DNA of 64,000 nt from Nocardia pseudobrasiliensis NBRC 108224 (GCF_001613105.1 NZ_BDBS01000039.1:1-64000); one strand, 5' to 3'; shown: positions 42,632-52,320, counted from the first letter of the stretch. Notes: generated by a model from the letters alone, not told the origin. Numbers and translations are program-made.

Positions 42632-43318
42632 ATGACTCGTCCGTATGTGCTGCTGTCGGCGGCGGTCAGCGTCGACGGATATCTCGACGATGCCTCGCCC
42701 GAGCGACTGCTGCTGTCCAATGCGGACGATTTCGATCGGGTCGACGCGGTGCGCGCCGATTCCGATGCGATCCTGGTCGGCGCCGGGACGCTGCGCAGCG
42801 ATAATCCGCGACTGCTGGTGAACAGCGCGGCGCGGCGGGCCCGGCGGGTGGCGGCCGGTGCGCCCGAGCATCCGCTGAAGGTGACCGTCACCGCGACCGG
42901 CGATCTCGATCCCGCACTGCGCTTCTGGCACCACGGTGGCGCGAAACTGGTGTACACCACCGATATCGGGGCCGATCGGCTCGGCGATCGGCTGGCCGGG
43001 CTGGCCGAGGTCGTATCCCTGGGCGGCACACTGGATTTCGCGGCGCTGCTCGACGACCTCGGCGGGCGCGGCGTGCGGCGGCTGATGGTGGAGGGTGGCG
43101 GGGTGGTGCATACCGAATTCCTGGCCGCGGGCCTGGCCGACGAACTGCTCATGGCCGTCGCGCCGGTTCTGGTCGGCGATCCGGCCGCACCCCGATTTCT
43201 GCATCCGGCCGCCTTCCCCGGTGGTTCGCGGCGCAGAATGGCACTGCAGGATGTCACGCGTATCGGCGATATCGCGCTGCTGCGCTATCTGACCGCAGCG
43301 GAGGAAACCCCACGGTGA
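42632..43318 (+). CDS. RibD C-terminal (dihydrofolate reductase-like) reductase domain protein
   Basis: The 228-residue protein starts RPYVLLSAAVSVDGYLDD and includes DAILVGAGTLRSDNPRLLV and the C-terminal GGRGVRRLMVEGGGVVHTEF. These are hallmarks of the RibD reductase domain, which reduces the ribose of a pyrimidine intermediate with NADPH. Unlike standard RibD the deaminase is on a separate gene just downstream, overlapping by 4 bases (GTGA). The order reductase then deaminase reverses the fused protein. A role in riboflavin or a related pteridine/deazaflavin route is inferred. Confidence 0.85.
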   Translation: MTRPYVLLSAAVSVDGYLDDASPERLLLSNADDFDRVDAVRADSDAILVGAGTLRSDNPRLLVNSAARRARRVAAGAPEHPLKVTVTATGDLDPALRFWHHGGAKLVYTTDIGADRLGDRLAGLAEVVSLGGTLDFAALLDDLGGRGVRRLMVEGGGVVHTEFLAAGLADELLMAVAPVLVGDPAAPRFLHPAAFPGGSRRRMALQDVTRIGDIALLRYLTAAEETPR

Positions 43319-43764
43319 CTCGCACACATCGGTTCTGGATGCACCACGCCATCGGCCTGGCCCGCCTGTGCCCGCCGAGCGCCACCGCGTTCTCGGTCGG
43401 CGCGGTCGTGGTCGGTCCGGACAATGTCGAACTGGCGCACGGCTTTTCCCGCGAGACGGACGAGAAGGTGCACGCCGAGGAATCGGCGCTGGACAAACTC
43501 GGCGACGATCCCCGGCTGGCACACGCCACCCTCTACAGCACCCTCGAGCCGTGTTCGCAGCGCGCCTCCCTCGACCGGCGGCCCTGTACCGAACGCATAC
43601 TCGCGGCCGGTATCCCCAGGGTCGTCATCGCCTGGCGCGAACCCGGCACCTTCGTCGAGAACTGTGTCGGGGTGGAAAGACTACGCGAACACGGTATCGA
43701 GGTGATCGAACTGGCCGATCTGGCCGAGGAGGCCATGTCCATGAATCGCCATCTGCGGCTCTGA
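43315..43764 (+). CDS. RibD-type cytidine deaminase-like domain protein
   Basis: The 149-residue deaminase has the zinc motif HAEESAL (His-Ala-Glu) with TLEPCSQRASLDRRPC as the second half, and FSVGAVVVGPDNVELAHGFS ahead. It matches the N-terminal deaminase half of RibD and should act on the same pathway as the upstream reductase. It overlaps that gene by 4 bases, so expression is coupled. It converges on pknB with a short gap. Other deaminase substrates are possible. Confidence 0.85.
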   Translation: MTRTHRFWMHHAIGLARLCPPSATAFSVGAVVVGPDNVELAHGFSRETDEKVHAEESALDKLGDDPRLAHATLYSTLEPCSQRASLDRRPCTERILAAGIPRVVIAWREPGTFVENCVGVERLREHGIEVIELADLAEEAMSMNRHLRL

Positions 43765-43775
43765 CTTTCGGCCGA

Positions 43776-45686
43776 TCACGGCGGCCCGAGCGGTAGTACG
43801 CCGACGAAGATGGTCACCGCGCTGTTCTTCGGCGCCTGGCTGCCCGCGGCCGGTTGCTGGTTGAGGACCTTGCCGACGCTGCCGGTATCGAAGGTTGCCT
43901 GATTGACCTGGGTGATCTGGGCGAGTCCGCCGGTCCAGCCCTTGGCGCGCAACGCGTCGACGGCCTGGGAGGCGGTCATGCCGCGCAGATCCGGCATGGT
44001 GATCTGATCGCTGGTCGCGACCTGAACCGTGATGGTGGAACCCTTGTCGGCGTTGGATCCGCCCGCCGGATCGGTGGACAGCACCTCGCCCGGCGGTCGC
44101 GTGGAGGTCACCTTCTGCACGACGACCTTGAATCCGGCGGTCTGTTCCAGATTCGGCTGGGCCACATCGATCTGCTGGCCCACGACATCGGGCACGCGCA
44201 CCTGTTCGGGGCCCTTGCCGAGGGTGATGGTCACCTTGCTGCCCGCATCGATCCGCGAGCCGGGCGGCGGATTCTGGGCGATCACCTTGTTCTTGTCCTC
44301 GGTGCTCGACCAGTTCTGCTGCACCTGCGGATCCAGTTGCAGCCCGGCCTTGTTCAGCTCCCCGGCGGCCTGCTCCTGGGTGAGCGTGGCCAACTGCGGC
44401 ACCGGGACCACGGCCGGACCGGTCGAAATCTGCACGGTCACCGTGCTGCCCTTGGGAGCGCGGGAGCCACCGAGCGGCGAGGTGGAGATGACGTTGCCGT
44501 TGGCCACCTTCGGGTCGGGTTTCTGCTGGGTCGCGACGGCGAATCCGGCCTGCTGCAATTCTTCCTGCGCCTGCGCCGCAGGCTTGTTCGCCAGATCCGG
44601 GATGGCGATCTGATCGGCGCTGCTGCCCGGACCGAGTACCCAGAACAGCCCGGCCACCAGCGCGAGCACGATCGCGGCGGCCGCGCCGAGCAGTGCCGTG
44701 CGGCGGCGGCCACCGGATTCGACCTGCACCTGTTCGGTGGTGTCGACGCCGCGTTCCACCGTGCGGTAGCTGCGCGGCGGCGCGTCCATACTGCCGAGGA
44801 TGGTGGTGCGGTCCTCCTCGGTCATCACCATGGGCGCCTGCGGTTTCTGGCCGCCCAGCACACGAATGAGGTCGCCGCGCATCTCGGCCGCGGTCTGATA
44901 CCGATTGGCCGGATTCTTGCTCATCGCCTTGAGGATGACCGAATCCAGTTCGCGCGGAACGCCCGGGTGCACATGCGAGGGCAGCTGTGGATCCTCGCGG
45001 ACGTGCTGATAGGCCACCGCGACCGGCGAGTCGCCCGTGAACGGCGGTTCGCCGGTGAGGATTTCGTAGAGTACGCAGCCGACCGAGTAGACGTCCGAGC
45101 GCGCGTCGACCTGTTCGCCGCGCGCCTGCTCGGGCGAAAGATATTGCGCCGTACCGATCACCGCGGCGGTCTGGGTCATCGGATTGGAACTGTCGGCGAT
45201 CGCGCGGGCGATGCCGAAGTCCATGACCTTCACCGCGCCCTGCCGGTTGATCATGATGTTGGCCGGCTTCATGTCCCGGTGCACGATGCCGTTCTTATGG
45301 CTGAAATCCAGTGCGGCGCAGACATCGGCGATGATCTCCATCGCGCGCCGCGGCGGCAGCGGACCCTTGCCGCGCACGAGATCGCGCAGCGTATCGCCGT
45401 CGACGTACTCCATCACGATGTAGGGCAGCGGGCCGCCGTCGACCTCCGCCTCGCCGGTGTCGTACACCGCCACGATCGCCGGATGATTCAGCGCGGCCGC
45501 GTTCTGCGCCTCACGCTTGAATCGCAGATAGAAGGTGGGGTCGCGGGCCAGATCGGCGCGCAGCACCTTGATCGCCACATCCCGGCCCAACCGCATATCC
45601 CGGGCCTTGTGAACCTCGGACATACCTCCGAATCCGATGATCTCGCCCAGCTCGTAGCGAGAAGACAGATTCTTCGGGGTCGTCAT
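43776..45686 (-). CDS. pknB: serine/threonine protein kinase PknB with four PASTA domains
   Basis: The 636-residue kinase has an N-terminal catalytic domain with Lys40 (VAIKVL), HRD Asp138 (IVHRDMKPAN), DFG 156-158 and the activation-loop threonines 171 and 173 in MTQTAAVIGTAQY, the same positions as in M. tuberculosis. A membrane helix lies near 331-355 (ALLGAAAAIVLALVAGLFWV). Four extracellular PASTA repeats follow. It senses peptidoglycan fragments and phosphorylates CwlM, MurJ, FhaA, FhaB and others. It overlaps pknA by 4 bases (ATGA). Confidence 0.97.
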   Translation of the reverse strand: MTTPKNLSSRYELGEIIGFGGMSEVHKARDMRLGRDVAIKVLRADLARDPTFYLRFKREAQNAAALNHPAIVAVYDTGEAEVDGGPLPYIVMEYVDGDTLRDLVRGKGPLPPRRAMEIIADVCAALDFSHKNGIVHRDMKPANIMINRQGAVKVMDFGIARAIADSSNPMTQTAAVIGTAQYLSPEQARGEQVDARSDVYSVGCVLYEILTGEPPFTGDSPVAVAYQHVREDPQLPSHVHPGVPRELDSVILKAMSKNPANRYQTAAEMRGDLIRVLGGQKPQAPMVMTEEDRTTILGSMDAPPRSYRTVERGVDTTEQVQVESGGRRRTALLGAAAAIVLALVAGLFWVLGPGSSADQIAIPDLANKPAAQAQEELQQAGFAVATQQKPDPKVANGNVISTSPLGGSRAPKGSTVTVQISTGPAVVPVPQLATLTQEQAAGELNKAGLQLDPQVQQNWSSTEDKNKVIAQNPPPGSRIDAGSKVTITLGKGPEQVRVPDVVGQQIDVAQPNLEQTAGFKVVVQKVTSTRPPGEVLSTDPAGGSNADKGSTITVQVATSDQITMPDLRGMTASQAVDALRAKGWTGGLAQITQVNQATFDTGSVGKVLNQQPAAGSQAPKNSAVTIFVGVLPLGPP

Positions 45687-47179
45687 GGCAGTCCTTGCGA
45701 TGGAGTGGAAGGAGCACTGCGGCTGTCGTCGTCGTAATCGTTGAAGTTACCGTTCACGCCACCGAGGTTGGGAATCGGCGGAATCGGCGGCGTGCGGGTG
45801 GTCGTGGTCGGGGTGCGGGTCTTGCTGGGGGTGGTGGTCGGCGGTTCGGTCGTGGTGGTGGTCGGCGGCGGCGTGGTGGTCGTGGTCGGCGGTTCGGTGG
45901 TGGTCGTCACCACCGGCGGGGGCGCCACTCGGGTGGTGGTCGGCGGTTCGGTCGTGGTGGTGGTCGGCGGCGGGGTCGTGGTCGTGGTGACGACCGCGGG
46001 CGGCTGTTTGACCGGAGTCGTCGGCGAGGGCGCGGGCGGCTTGCCGCTCAACAACACCCACGCGGCGAGACCGCCGAGCACGACGGCGCCCACCCCGAGC
46101 CCGGCCAGGGCCTTACGCCAATTGCCGCTGTCGGAATCCGCGCCGCGCGGCGGCGTGGTGCGCGGGCCACCGGGCATGACCGTGGTGGCACCGACCGGCT
46201 GGGCCTGGGGCCCACCGAGATTCGGGGTGGCGTAGCGGTCGTACTCACCGCGCGGCAGCACGGTCGTCGGACCGGCCGCGGGCGGCAGCACCCGGGCGGC
46301 GCCGGTGCTGGGCAGGGCTGCGCCGCCACCGCGCGGCGGCGGGGGACGGCGGCCCGAACGCACCGCGGCCACGGCATCGGCGAATTCGCCGCCGCTGCGG
46401 TATCGACGCGTCGGATCCTTGGTCATCGTGATCTCGATGAGCTGACGCACATTCGGCGGTAGATCCGACGGCATCGGCGGCGGCGCCTCGCGCACATGTT
46501 TCATCGCCACGGTCAGCGCGCCGTCGCCGGTGAACGGCCGCTGTCCGGCCAGCGCCTCGTAGCCGACCACGCCGAGGGAGTACACATCACTGGCCGAGGT
46601 GGCGTCCTCGCCGGTGGCCTGTTCGGGGGCGATGTACTGGGCCGTGCCCATGACCATGCCGGTCTTGGTGACCGGGGAGGCGTCGACCGCCTTGGCGATG
46701 CCGAAATCGGTGATCTTCACCTGGCCGGTCGGCGTCACCAGGATGTTGCCCGGTTTCACGTCGCGGTGCACCACACCCGCCGCATGCGCCACCTCGAGCG
46801 CGCGGCCGGTCTGCTCGAGCATGTCCAGACCCTGCGCGACCGACAGTCGGCCGAGCCGGTTGAGGACGGCGTTGAGCGGCTCGCCCTGCACCAGTTCCAT
46901 GACCAGATAGGCGGTTTCGCCGCCCTGCGGGTCCATGGTCTCGCCGTAGTCGTAGATGCCCGCGATGCCCGGATGGTTCAGCTGCGCGGTCGTCTTGGCC
47001 TCGGTGCGGAAGCGGTGCCGGAACGTCGGATCGGCCGAGAACTCGGCCTTGAGCACCTTCACCGCCACGCGCCGATCCAGCCGCGTGTCGAGTGCCTCCC
47101 ACACCTGCCCCATGCCGCCGGTGGCGATCAGTCGTTGCAGTCGATACCGGTCCGCGATCAACGCACCGTTGTTCAGCAT
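45683..47179 (-). CDS. pknA: serine/threonine protein kinase PknA
   Basis: The 498-residue kinase has a catalytic domain at about residues 12-270 with the VAVKVLK lysine near 41, HRD Asp140 (VVHRDVKPGN) and DFG 158-160. A Pro/Arg-rich juxtamembrane stretch and a membrane helix (ALAGLGVGAVVLGGLAAWVL) follow. The extracellular tail is built of TTT/PPTTTTT repeats with no folded domain. The start ATG at 47179 (MLNNGALIADRYRL) was chosen; the longer open frame upstream overlaps pbpA. PknA phosphorylates division and envelope proteins together with PknB. The outer tail is unusual. Confidence 0.95.
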   Translation of the reverse strand: MLNNGALIADRYRLQRLIATGGMGQVWEALDTRLDRRVAVKVLKAEFSADPTFRHRFRTEAKTTAQLNHPGIAGIYDYGETMDPQGGETAYLVMELVQGEPLNAVLNRLGRLSVAQGLDMLEQTGRALEVAHAAGVVHRDVKPGNILVTPTGQVKITDFGIAKAVDASPVTKTGMVMGTAQYIAPEQATGEDATSASDVYSLGVVGYEALAGQRPFTGDGALTVAMKHVREAPPPMPSDLPPNVRQLIEITMTKDPTRRYRSGGEFADAVAAVRSGRRPPPPRGGGAALPSTGAARVLPPAAGPTTVLPRGEYDRYATPNLGGPQAQPVGATTVMPGGPRTTPPRGADSDSGNWRKALAGLGVGAVVLGGLAAWVLLSGKPPAPSPTTPVKQPPAVVTTTTTPPPTTTTTEPPTTTRVAPPPVVTTTTEPPTTTTTPPPTTTTTEPPTTTPSKTRTPTTTTRTPPIPPIPNLGGVNGNFNDYDDDSRSAPSTPSQGLP

Positions 47180-47214
47180 TGCAGCCCCCGTAGGGTGTTC
47201 AGCGAATTCATCTG

Positions 47215-48681
47215 TCAGCCCCCCTGCATTCCGGCGTCGAGCACCGCGCGCGCCACCGGCGCGGCCACCGAGCCGCCGGTGGCCACCGTGCCGCGATCGC
47301 CGCCGTTCTCCACGATGACCGCGATCGCGATCTTCGGATTCTGTGCCGGTGCGAAGGCGATGTACCAGGCATGCGGCGGCGTGGTGCGTGGGCTGCTGCC
47401 GTGTTCGGCGGTGCCGGTCTTTGACGCGATCTGGTAGGACCGCGGGGCGGTGCCGCCGGTCGTATGCTTCTCCGACTCGATCATCATCGAGGTCAGCTGC
47501 TGGGCGACCGGGGTGCTCACGGCCTGCCCGACCGCGACCGGTTTGCTGCGCGACAGTTCGCTCAGATCGGGGCCCTGCAGCTGATCCACCAGATGCGGTT
47601 CCATGCGCACACCGCCGTTGGCGACCGTCGCGGCGATGACCGCGTCGTCGAGCGGGGTCAGGGCGACATCGCGCTGGCCGATACTGCTCTGCGCCAGCGC
47701 CGGGGTGTCCGGGATGGTGCCGACGGTGCTGTCGGCCCAGGGAATCGGGATGTTCGAGTGGGCGCCGACGCCGAACAGGGCGGCCTGATCCTTGAGCTTG
47801 GCCGCGCCGACCTTCATGCCGATCTCGGCGAACGCGGTATTGCAGGACAGTCGGAACGCATCCAGCATGGTCGCCGTCGCACCGCCACCGCACGGGGTGT
47901 TGTCGTAGTTCTCCAGCGTGGTGGAGGTGCCCGGCAGGGTGATGTTCGGCGCGGCGGTGAACTGGTCGTCGGTCTTGATGCCCTGGCTCAGCGCGGCCGC
48001 GGCCACCACGACCTTGAAGGTCGAGCCCGGCGGATAGGTCTGCGAGACAGCGCGATTGAGCATCGGCTGGGTGGTGTCGGCGCTGAGCTGCTCCCAGGCC
48101 TGGGTGCCCTTGGCGCCGTCGTGGCCGGACAGCCGGTTGGGGTCGTAGCTCGGGGTGGACACCATGGTCAGGATGCGGCCGGTGCTCGGTTCGATGGCGA
48201 CCACCGAACCGGTGTAGCCCTTACTGGTCAGCTGGTCGTAGGCGACCTTCTGCATGATCGGATTGATGGTGGTGACCACATTGCCGCCGCGCGGATCGCG
48301 CCCGGACACCAGGTCGATCAGCCGCCGCCCGAACAGCTGGCTGTCGGAACCGTTGAGCACCGAATCCTCGGCCCGCTCCAGGCCCGTACTGCCGTACTGC
48401 ATCGAGTAGAAGCCGGTGACCGGTGCGTAGGCGGCCGGATCGGTCGGATAGGTGCGCAGATATTTGTAGCGGTCGTCGGTGGCGATCGAGGAGGCCAGCA
48501 CCGTTCCGCCCGCGGAGACCTGCCCGCGCTGGCGGGAGTACTCGTCGAGCAGTACGCGCGAATTGCGCGGATCGTTGCGCAGGCTGTCGGCCTTGATCAC
48601 CTGAACGTAGGTGGCGTTGAGCAGCAGCGCGACGATCATGAGCATGACGGCCATGGCTACCCGGCGTAGCGGCGTGTTCAA
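47215..48681 (-). CDS. pbpA: penicillin-binding protein A (class B transpeptidase)
   Basis: The 488-residue protein has an N-terminal membrane anchor (VAMAVMLMIVALLLNATYVQ) followed by the PBP dimerisation domain and a transpeptidase domain. The catalytic serine is Ser220 in SxxK (PGSTFK), SxN is in RLSCNTAF, and KTG is in ASKTGTAEHG. It cross-links peptidoglycan at the septum in mycobacteria. Its start overlaps the rodA stop by 4 bases, so the two are coupled as in Rv0016c-Rv0017c. Confidence 0.97.
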   Translation of the reverse strand: MNTPLRRVAMAVMLMIVALLLNATYVQVIKADSLRNDPRNSRVLLDEYSRQRGQVSAGGTVLASSIATDDRYKYLRTYPTDPAAYAPVTGFYSMQYGSTGLERAEDSVLNGSDSQLFGRRLIDLVSGRDPRGGNVVTTINPIMQKVAYDQLTSKGYTGSVVAIEPSTGRILTMVSTPSYDPNRLSGHDGAKGTQAWEQLSADTTQPMLNRAVSQTYPPGSTFKVVVAAAALSQGIKTDDQFTAAPNITLPGTSTTLENYDNTPCGGGATATMLDAFRLSCNTAFAEIGMKVGAAKLKDQAALFGVGAHSNIPIPWADSTVGTIPDTPALAQSSIGQRDVALTPLDDAVIAATVANGGVRMEPHLVDQLQGPDLSELSRSKPVAVGQAVSTPVAQQLTSMMIESEKHTTGGTAPRSYQIASKTGTAEHGSSPRTTPPHAWYIAFAPAQNPKIAIAVIVENGGDRGTVATGGSVAAPVARAVLDAGMQGG

Positions 48682-50222
48682 ACCGTTTCCCCCTTCACCG
48701 GGCTGTCACCATGGCGGCCTTCCCGGGGCCCTGCGTGGTTACGCAAGCTGCCTCCTCCGGGCCCGTCGCTCAGGCCGCGAATCATTTCCGTCGGAGCGTC
48801 CGCGATAGGCGCCGGATCCCGCCTGCGGACCGGCGCTGGGGCGCGGGCGGCGTCGGAGATTTTCACCAGCAGCGCCAGCAGTGCGTAGTTGGCCAGCAGC
48901 GAGGAGCCTCCATAGGAAACGAACGGGGTGGTCAGGCCCGTCAGCGGAATCAGCTTGGTGACTCCGCCGACGACCACGAAAACCTGAATGGCCAGCGTGA
49001 ACGACAAACCCGCGGCAAGCAACTTGCCGAAGCTGTCGCGTACCGCCAACGCGGTCCGCAGCCCACGCACGACGAACATCGTGAACAACATCAGCACCGC
49101 GGCCAGCCCGATCAGCCCGAGTTCCTCACCGATGGTCGCGATGATGAAATCGGTTTTGGCGAACGGCACCTGCGAGGGCCGCCCGCTGCCGAGTCCGGTA
49201 CCGGCCAATCCGCCGGTGGCCAGGCCGAACAGCGACTGCGAGATCTGATAGCCGGTGTTGTTGTAGTCGGCGAACGGATGCAGCCAGGTCGACACCCGCA
49301 CCCGGACGTGGCCGAAGGCGTTGTAGGCGAAGACGAATCCGACGGCCAGCAGCAACCCGCCGACCACCAGCCAGCCCACCCGCTCGGTCGCGATGTACAG
49401 CAGCGCCAGCACGGTCGCGAAGATCAGCAGCGAGGTGCCCAGATCCTTCTCGAGCACCAGTACGCCGATGCAGACGATCCACACCAGCAGGATCGGACCG
49501 AGATCCCGGGCCCGCGGCAGCTCCAGCCCGAACACGTGCTTACCGGCCGCGGTGAACAGATCCCGCTTGGACACCAGCACCGCCGCGAAGAACACGATCA
49601 GCAGGATCTTCGCGAATTCGCCCGGCTGGACGCTGAATCCCGGTAATCGGATCCAGATCTTGGCGCCGTTGGTCTCCGAATACGCCGAGGGCAGCAGGGC
49701 GGGCACCATGAGGGCGAGCAATCCGAGCAGGCCGAGGGTGTAGTTGTAGCGGGCCAGTGTGCGGTAGTCGCGCAGCAGTACCAGCACCGCGATGAACAGC
49801 GCGATACCCAGCGCCGTCCACAGCACCTGATCGTTGGCGTCGGCATTGGGCACCGGCCAGGAGTTGTAGATCGCGGTCTGCTCGTCGGCCAGATCCAGGC
49901 GATGGATCAGCACCAGGCCGAGTCCGTTGAGTACGGCCACGATCGGCAGCAGCAGCGGATCGGCGAACGGCGCGAATCGCCGCACCGCCAGATGCGCGAC
50001 CGCGAACAGCGCCAGATAGGTCACCGCCAATTTGGCCAGATCCCAGGAGATCTCCTGATCCTGACTCGCCTCCACCAGCACCAGCGCGACCGTGGTGATG
50101 ATCACCGCCGAACCCAGCAGCAGCAGTTCGACATTGCGCCGGGTCGACGGTGGGGGCGCGGGTGCGAAACCGCCCGGCGGACTGGGGAAGGCTCCAGCGG
50201 ACGGCGGTGCCGGTGCGGACAT
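48678..50222 (-). CDS. rodA: SEDS peptidoglycan glycosyltransferase RodA/FtsW
   Basis: The 514-residue polytopic SEDS protein has about ten membrane helices. Conserved segments include PGFSVQPGEFAKILLIVFFA, LVLEKDLGTSLLIFATVLAL, the AKTDFIIATIGEELGLIG motif and TGLTTPFVSYGGSSLLANY. It polymerises lipid II from MurJ and works with the adjacent class B PBP. The ATG at 50222 overlaps the pstP stop by one base (TGATG), so pstP-rodA-pbpA are coupled. An in-frame upstream extension lies inside pstP and was not used. Confidence 0.96.
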   Translation of the reverse strand: MSAPAPPSAGAFPSPPGGFAPAPPPSTRRNVELLLLGSAVIITTVALVLVEASQDQEISWDLAKLAVTYLALFAVAHLAVRRFAPFADPLLLPIVAVLNGLGLVLIHRLDLADEQTAIYNSWPVPNADANDQVLWTALGIALFIAVLVLLRDYRTLARYNYTLGLLGLLALMVPALLPSAYSETNGAKIWIRLPGFSVQPGEFAKILLIVFFAAVLVSKRDLFTAAGKHVFGLELPRARDLGPILLVWIVCIGVLVLEKDLGTSLLIFATVLALLYIATERVGWLVVGGLLLAVGFVFAYNAFGHVRVRVSTWLHPFADYNNTGYQISQSLFGLATGGLAGTGLGSGRPSQVPFAKTDFIIATIGEELGLIGLAAVLMLFTMFVVRGLRTALAVRDSFGKLLAAGLSFTLAIQVFVVVGGVTKLIPLTGLTTPFVSYGGSSLLANYALLALLVKISDAARAPAPVRRRDPAPIADAPTEMIRGLSDGPGGGSLRNHAGPREGRHGDSPVKGETV

Positions 50223-51670
50223 CAGTCCGCCTTCCTGCAGTTCTCCCCCGGAGTCTGAGGGGCCGGCGACGTCGTCGTCGGAACCGGTTGCTGGGCGGTG
50301 TTGTTCGTCGGCGGGGCCGGATTCGGCGAGGGGGTGGGCGTCGCGGAGGGGTTGTCGCCCGGCGGCGGGGGCGGGGGCGGGGGGGTCACGACCACCGGTG
50401 TGGGCGGCGTGCACACGGGCAGCAGCTCACTCTTGGCCAGGGTCTCGAGCTGGCGCTTGGCCTCGTCGAAACCGCCGGGAGGCAGACCGCTTTCGACCTT
50501 GTCGCGCCCGGTCTGGACCAGATCGGTGACCTGCAGCTGCTTGCAGCCGCTGGGGAAGCCCGCACCCGGCCGCATGAGAGTCAGGCGATTGTCACGATTC
50601 ACGCAGGCCAGCTGATCCACATCGCGAATCGAATAGCCCAGCACCGAACCGGGCAGTCCGCGCATGATCACGACATTGCCGTTGTCGGCGCCGACGTAGT
50701 AGTTGCTGCGAATCATCTTGTAGCCGACCACGAGTCCGACCGCGACGGCCGCGATCAGGGCCAGCGAGAGCGAGATCCAACGTAGCTTGTGGCTCTTGCG
50801 GGGCTCGGGCGGTTCGGGGGCGACGGGGGCCCGGCGCGGCGCGGCGCGGGGCGGACGCATGGCCGCGGCCCGCCCGGCGGCGGTATTCGGCGGCGGGGTG
50901 TCCTCGTCCTCGCCGGAGGCGGCGCCCGCGACGATCGGATGGCTCTGGCCGTAGTCCAGATCGATGACGTCGGCGACGACGACGGTCACGTTGTCCGGGC
51001 CGCCGCTGCGCAGCGCCAGCTCGATGAGCCGATCGGCCGCCTCGTCGGTATTGCCCTCGCGCAACGTATTCGCGATGGTCTCGTCGCTCACCACATCCGA
51101 CAGGCCGTCCGAGCACAGCAGATAGCGGTCGCCCGGGCGGGCCTCCCGCATGGTCAGCGTGGGCTCGATCTCGTTGCCGGTGAGCGCGCGCATGATCAGC
51201 GAGCGCTGCGGATGGGTGTGCGCCTGCTCGGGTGTGATGCGGCCCTCGTCGACCAGCGACTGCACGAAGGTGTCGTCACGGGTGATCTGGGCGAGCTCGC
51301 CGCCGCGCAGCATGTAGGCGCGCGAGTCGCCGATATGCGCGAGGCCGAGTTTCTTGCCCGCGAACAGGATTGCGGTGAGCGTGGTGCCCATGCCGTCGAG
51401 CTCGGGCTCCTCCTCCACCTGATCGGCGATGGCGCCGTTGCCTTCTCGCACGGCGCGGTCGAGTTTGCCGAGCAGATCGTCGCCGGGCTCGTCGTCGTCG
51501 AGATGGGCCAGCGCGGCGATCATCAACTGGGAGGCGACTTCGCCGGCGGCGTGGCCGCCCATACCGTCGGCGAGCGCGAGCAGGCGCGCGCCGGCGTAGA
51601 CGGAGTCCTCGTTGTTGGCCCGGACGAGACCGCGGTCGCTGCGCGCTGCGTAGCGGAGAACAAGTGTCAC
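50222..51670 (-). CDS. pstP: PP2C-family serine/threonine phosphatase PstP
   Basis: The 482-residue protein has a PP2C domain (~1-240) with metal-binding motifs SDRGLVRANNEDSVY, LALADGMGGHAAGEVASQL, LAHIGDSRAYML and LLCSDGLSDVV. A membrane helix (LRWISLSLALIAAVAVGLVV) and an extracellular domain with a Pro/Thr-rich tail follow. It reverses the phosphorylation made by PknA and PknB. The start is a GTG at 51670, overlapping the fhaB stop by 4 bases. Confidence 0.96.
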   Translation of the reverse strand: MTLVLRYAARSDRGLVRANNEDSVYAGARLLALADGMGGHAAGEVASQLMIAALAHLDDDEPGDDLLGKLDRAVREGNGAIADQVEEEPELDGMGTTLTAILFAGKKLGLAHIGDSRAYMLRGGELAQITRDDTFVQSLVDEGRITPEQAHTHPQRSLIMRALTGNEIEPTLTMREARPGDRYLLCSDGLSDVVSDETIANTLREGNTDEAADRLIELALRSGGPDNVTVVVADVIDLDYGQSHPIVAGAASGEDEDTPPPNTAAGRAAAMRPPRAAPRRAPVAPEPPEPRKSHKLRWISLSLALIAAVAVGLVVGYKMIRSNYYVGADNGNVVIMRGLPGSVLGYSIRDVDQLACVNRDNRLTLMRPGAGFPSGCKQLQVTDLVQTGRDKVESGLPPGGFDEAKRQLETLAKSELLPVCTPPTPVVVTPPPPPPPPGDNPSATPTPSPNPAPPTNNTAQQPVPTTTSPAPQTPGENCRKAD

Positions 51671-52134
51671 GATCGCAGCTCGATCACTGTCTTGCCGACA
51701 CGGACGGCGGTACCGAGCGGAACTCGGACCGGGGTGGTGACCTTCACTCGATCGAGGTAGGTCCCGTTGGTGGAGCCTAGATCCTCGACGTACCAGTCGT
51801 CGCCGCGCGGTGACAGCCGCGCGTGCCGGGTCGAGGCGTAGTCATCGGTGAGCACCAGCGTGGAGTCGTCAGCACGCCCGATGAGCACCGGCTGGGTGCC
51901 GAGCGTGATACGAGTGCCGGCGAGTGAACCCTGAGTCACCACTAGATATTTGGCGCCCTTCTGGCCACGGCTGAAGGATGGCAGCACCGCGGAACCGCGC
52001 GCGGCCCGGGGCTGTATCCGGATGCCGGATGCCGCGTAGATGTCGCTTCGCAGGGTGCGGAGTACCGCCCATACGAACAGCCACAACAGCAGCAGGAACC
52101 CCGCACGGGTCAATTGCAGGATCAGTCCCTGCAC
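51667..52134 (-). CDS. fhaB: FHA-domain protein FhaB (FipA)
   Basis: The 155-residue protein has an N-terminal membrane helix (AGFLLLLWLFVWAVLRTL) and a C-terminal FHA domain with the phosphothreonine-binding core VLIGRADDSTLVLTDDYAST and YVEDLGSTNGTYLD. The GTG at 52134 gives the same length as the M. tuberculosis protein and starts VQGLILQLTRAG. It links kinase signalling to division. It overlaps pstP. Confidence 0.95.
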   Translation of the reverse strand: MQGLILQLTRAGFLLLLWLFVWAVLRTLRSDIYAASGIRIQPRAARGSAVLPSFSRGQKGAKYLVVTQGSLAGTRITLGTQPVLIGRADDSTLVLTDDYASTRHARLSPRGDDWYVEDLGSTNGTYLDRVKVTTPVRVPLGTAVRVGKTVIELRS

Positions 52135-52320
52135 GGCGCTCCACCTCCTGTTCGACCGGTGCCGTAGGTACGGTTCGACCCCCAACCGGCGTGCTGGTCG
52201 GCACGGCCCGGCTGCCGAGCGATATTGGCAGCATCATAGGACCGACGACCGGTTGCGAGCACGATACGACCGACGAAACCGAAAGGCCGTCCCGTGACCT
52301 GCACGCGCGAGCTTACGGGA

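Noticed and set aside
45683..47893. PknA with a 238-residue N-terminal extension
   Set aside because: The extra frame overlaps the well-supported pbpA gene, and the kinase domain starts normally at the ATG at 47179.
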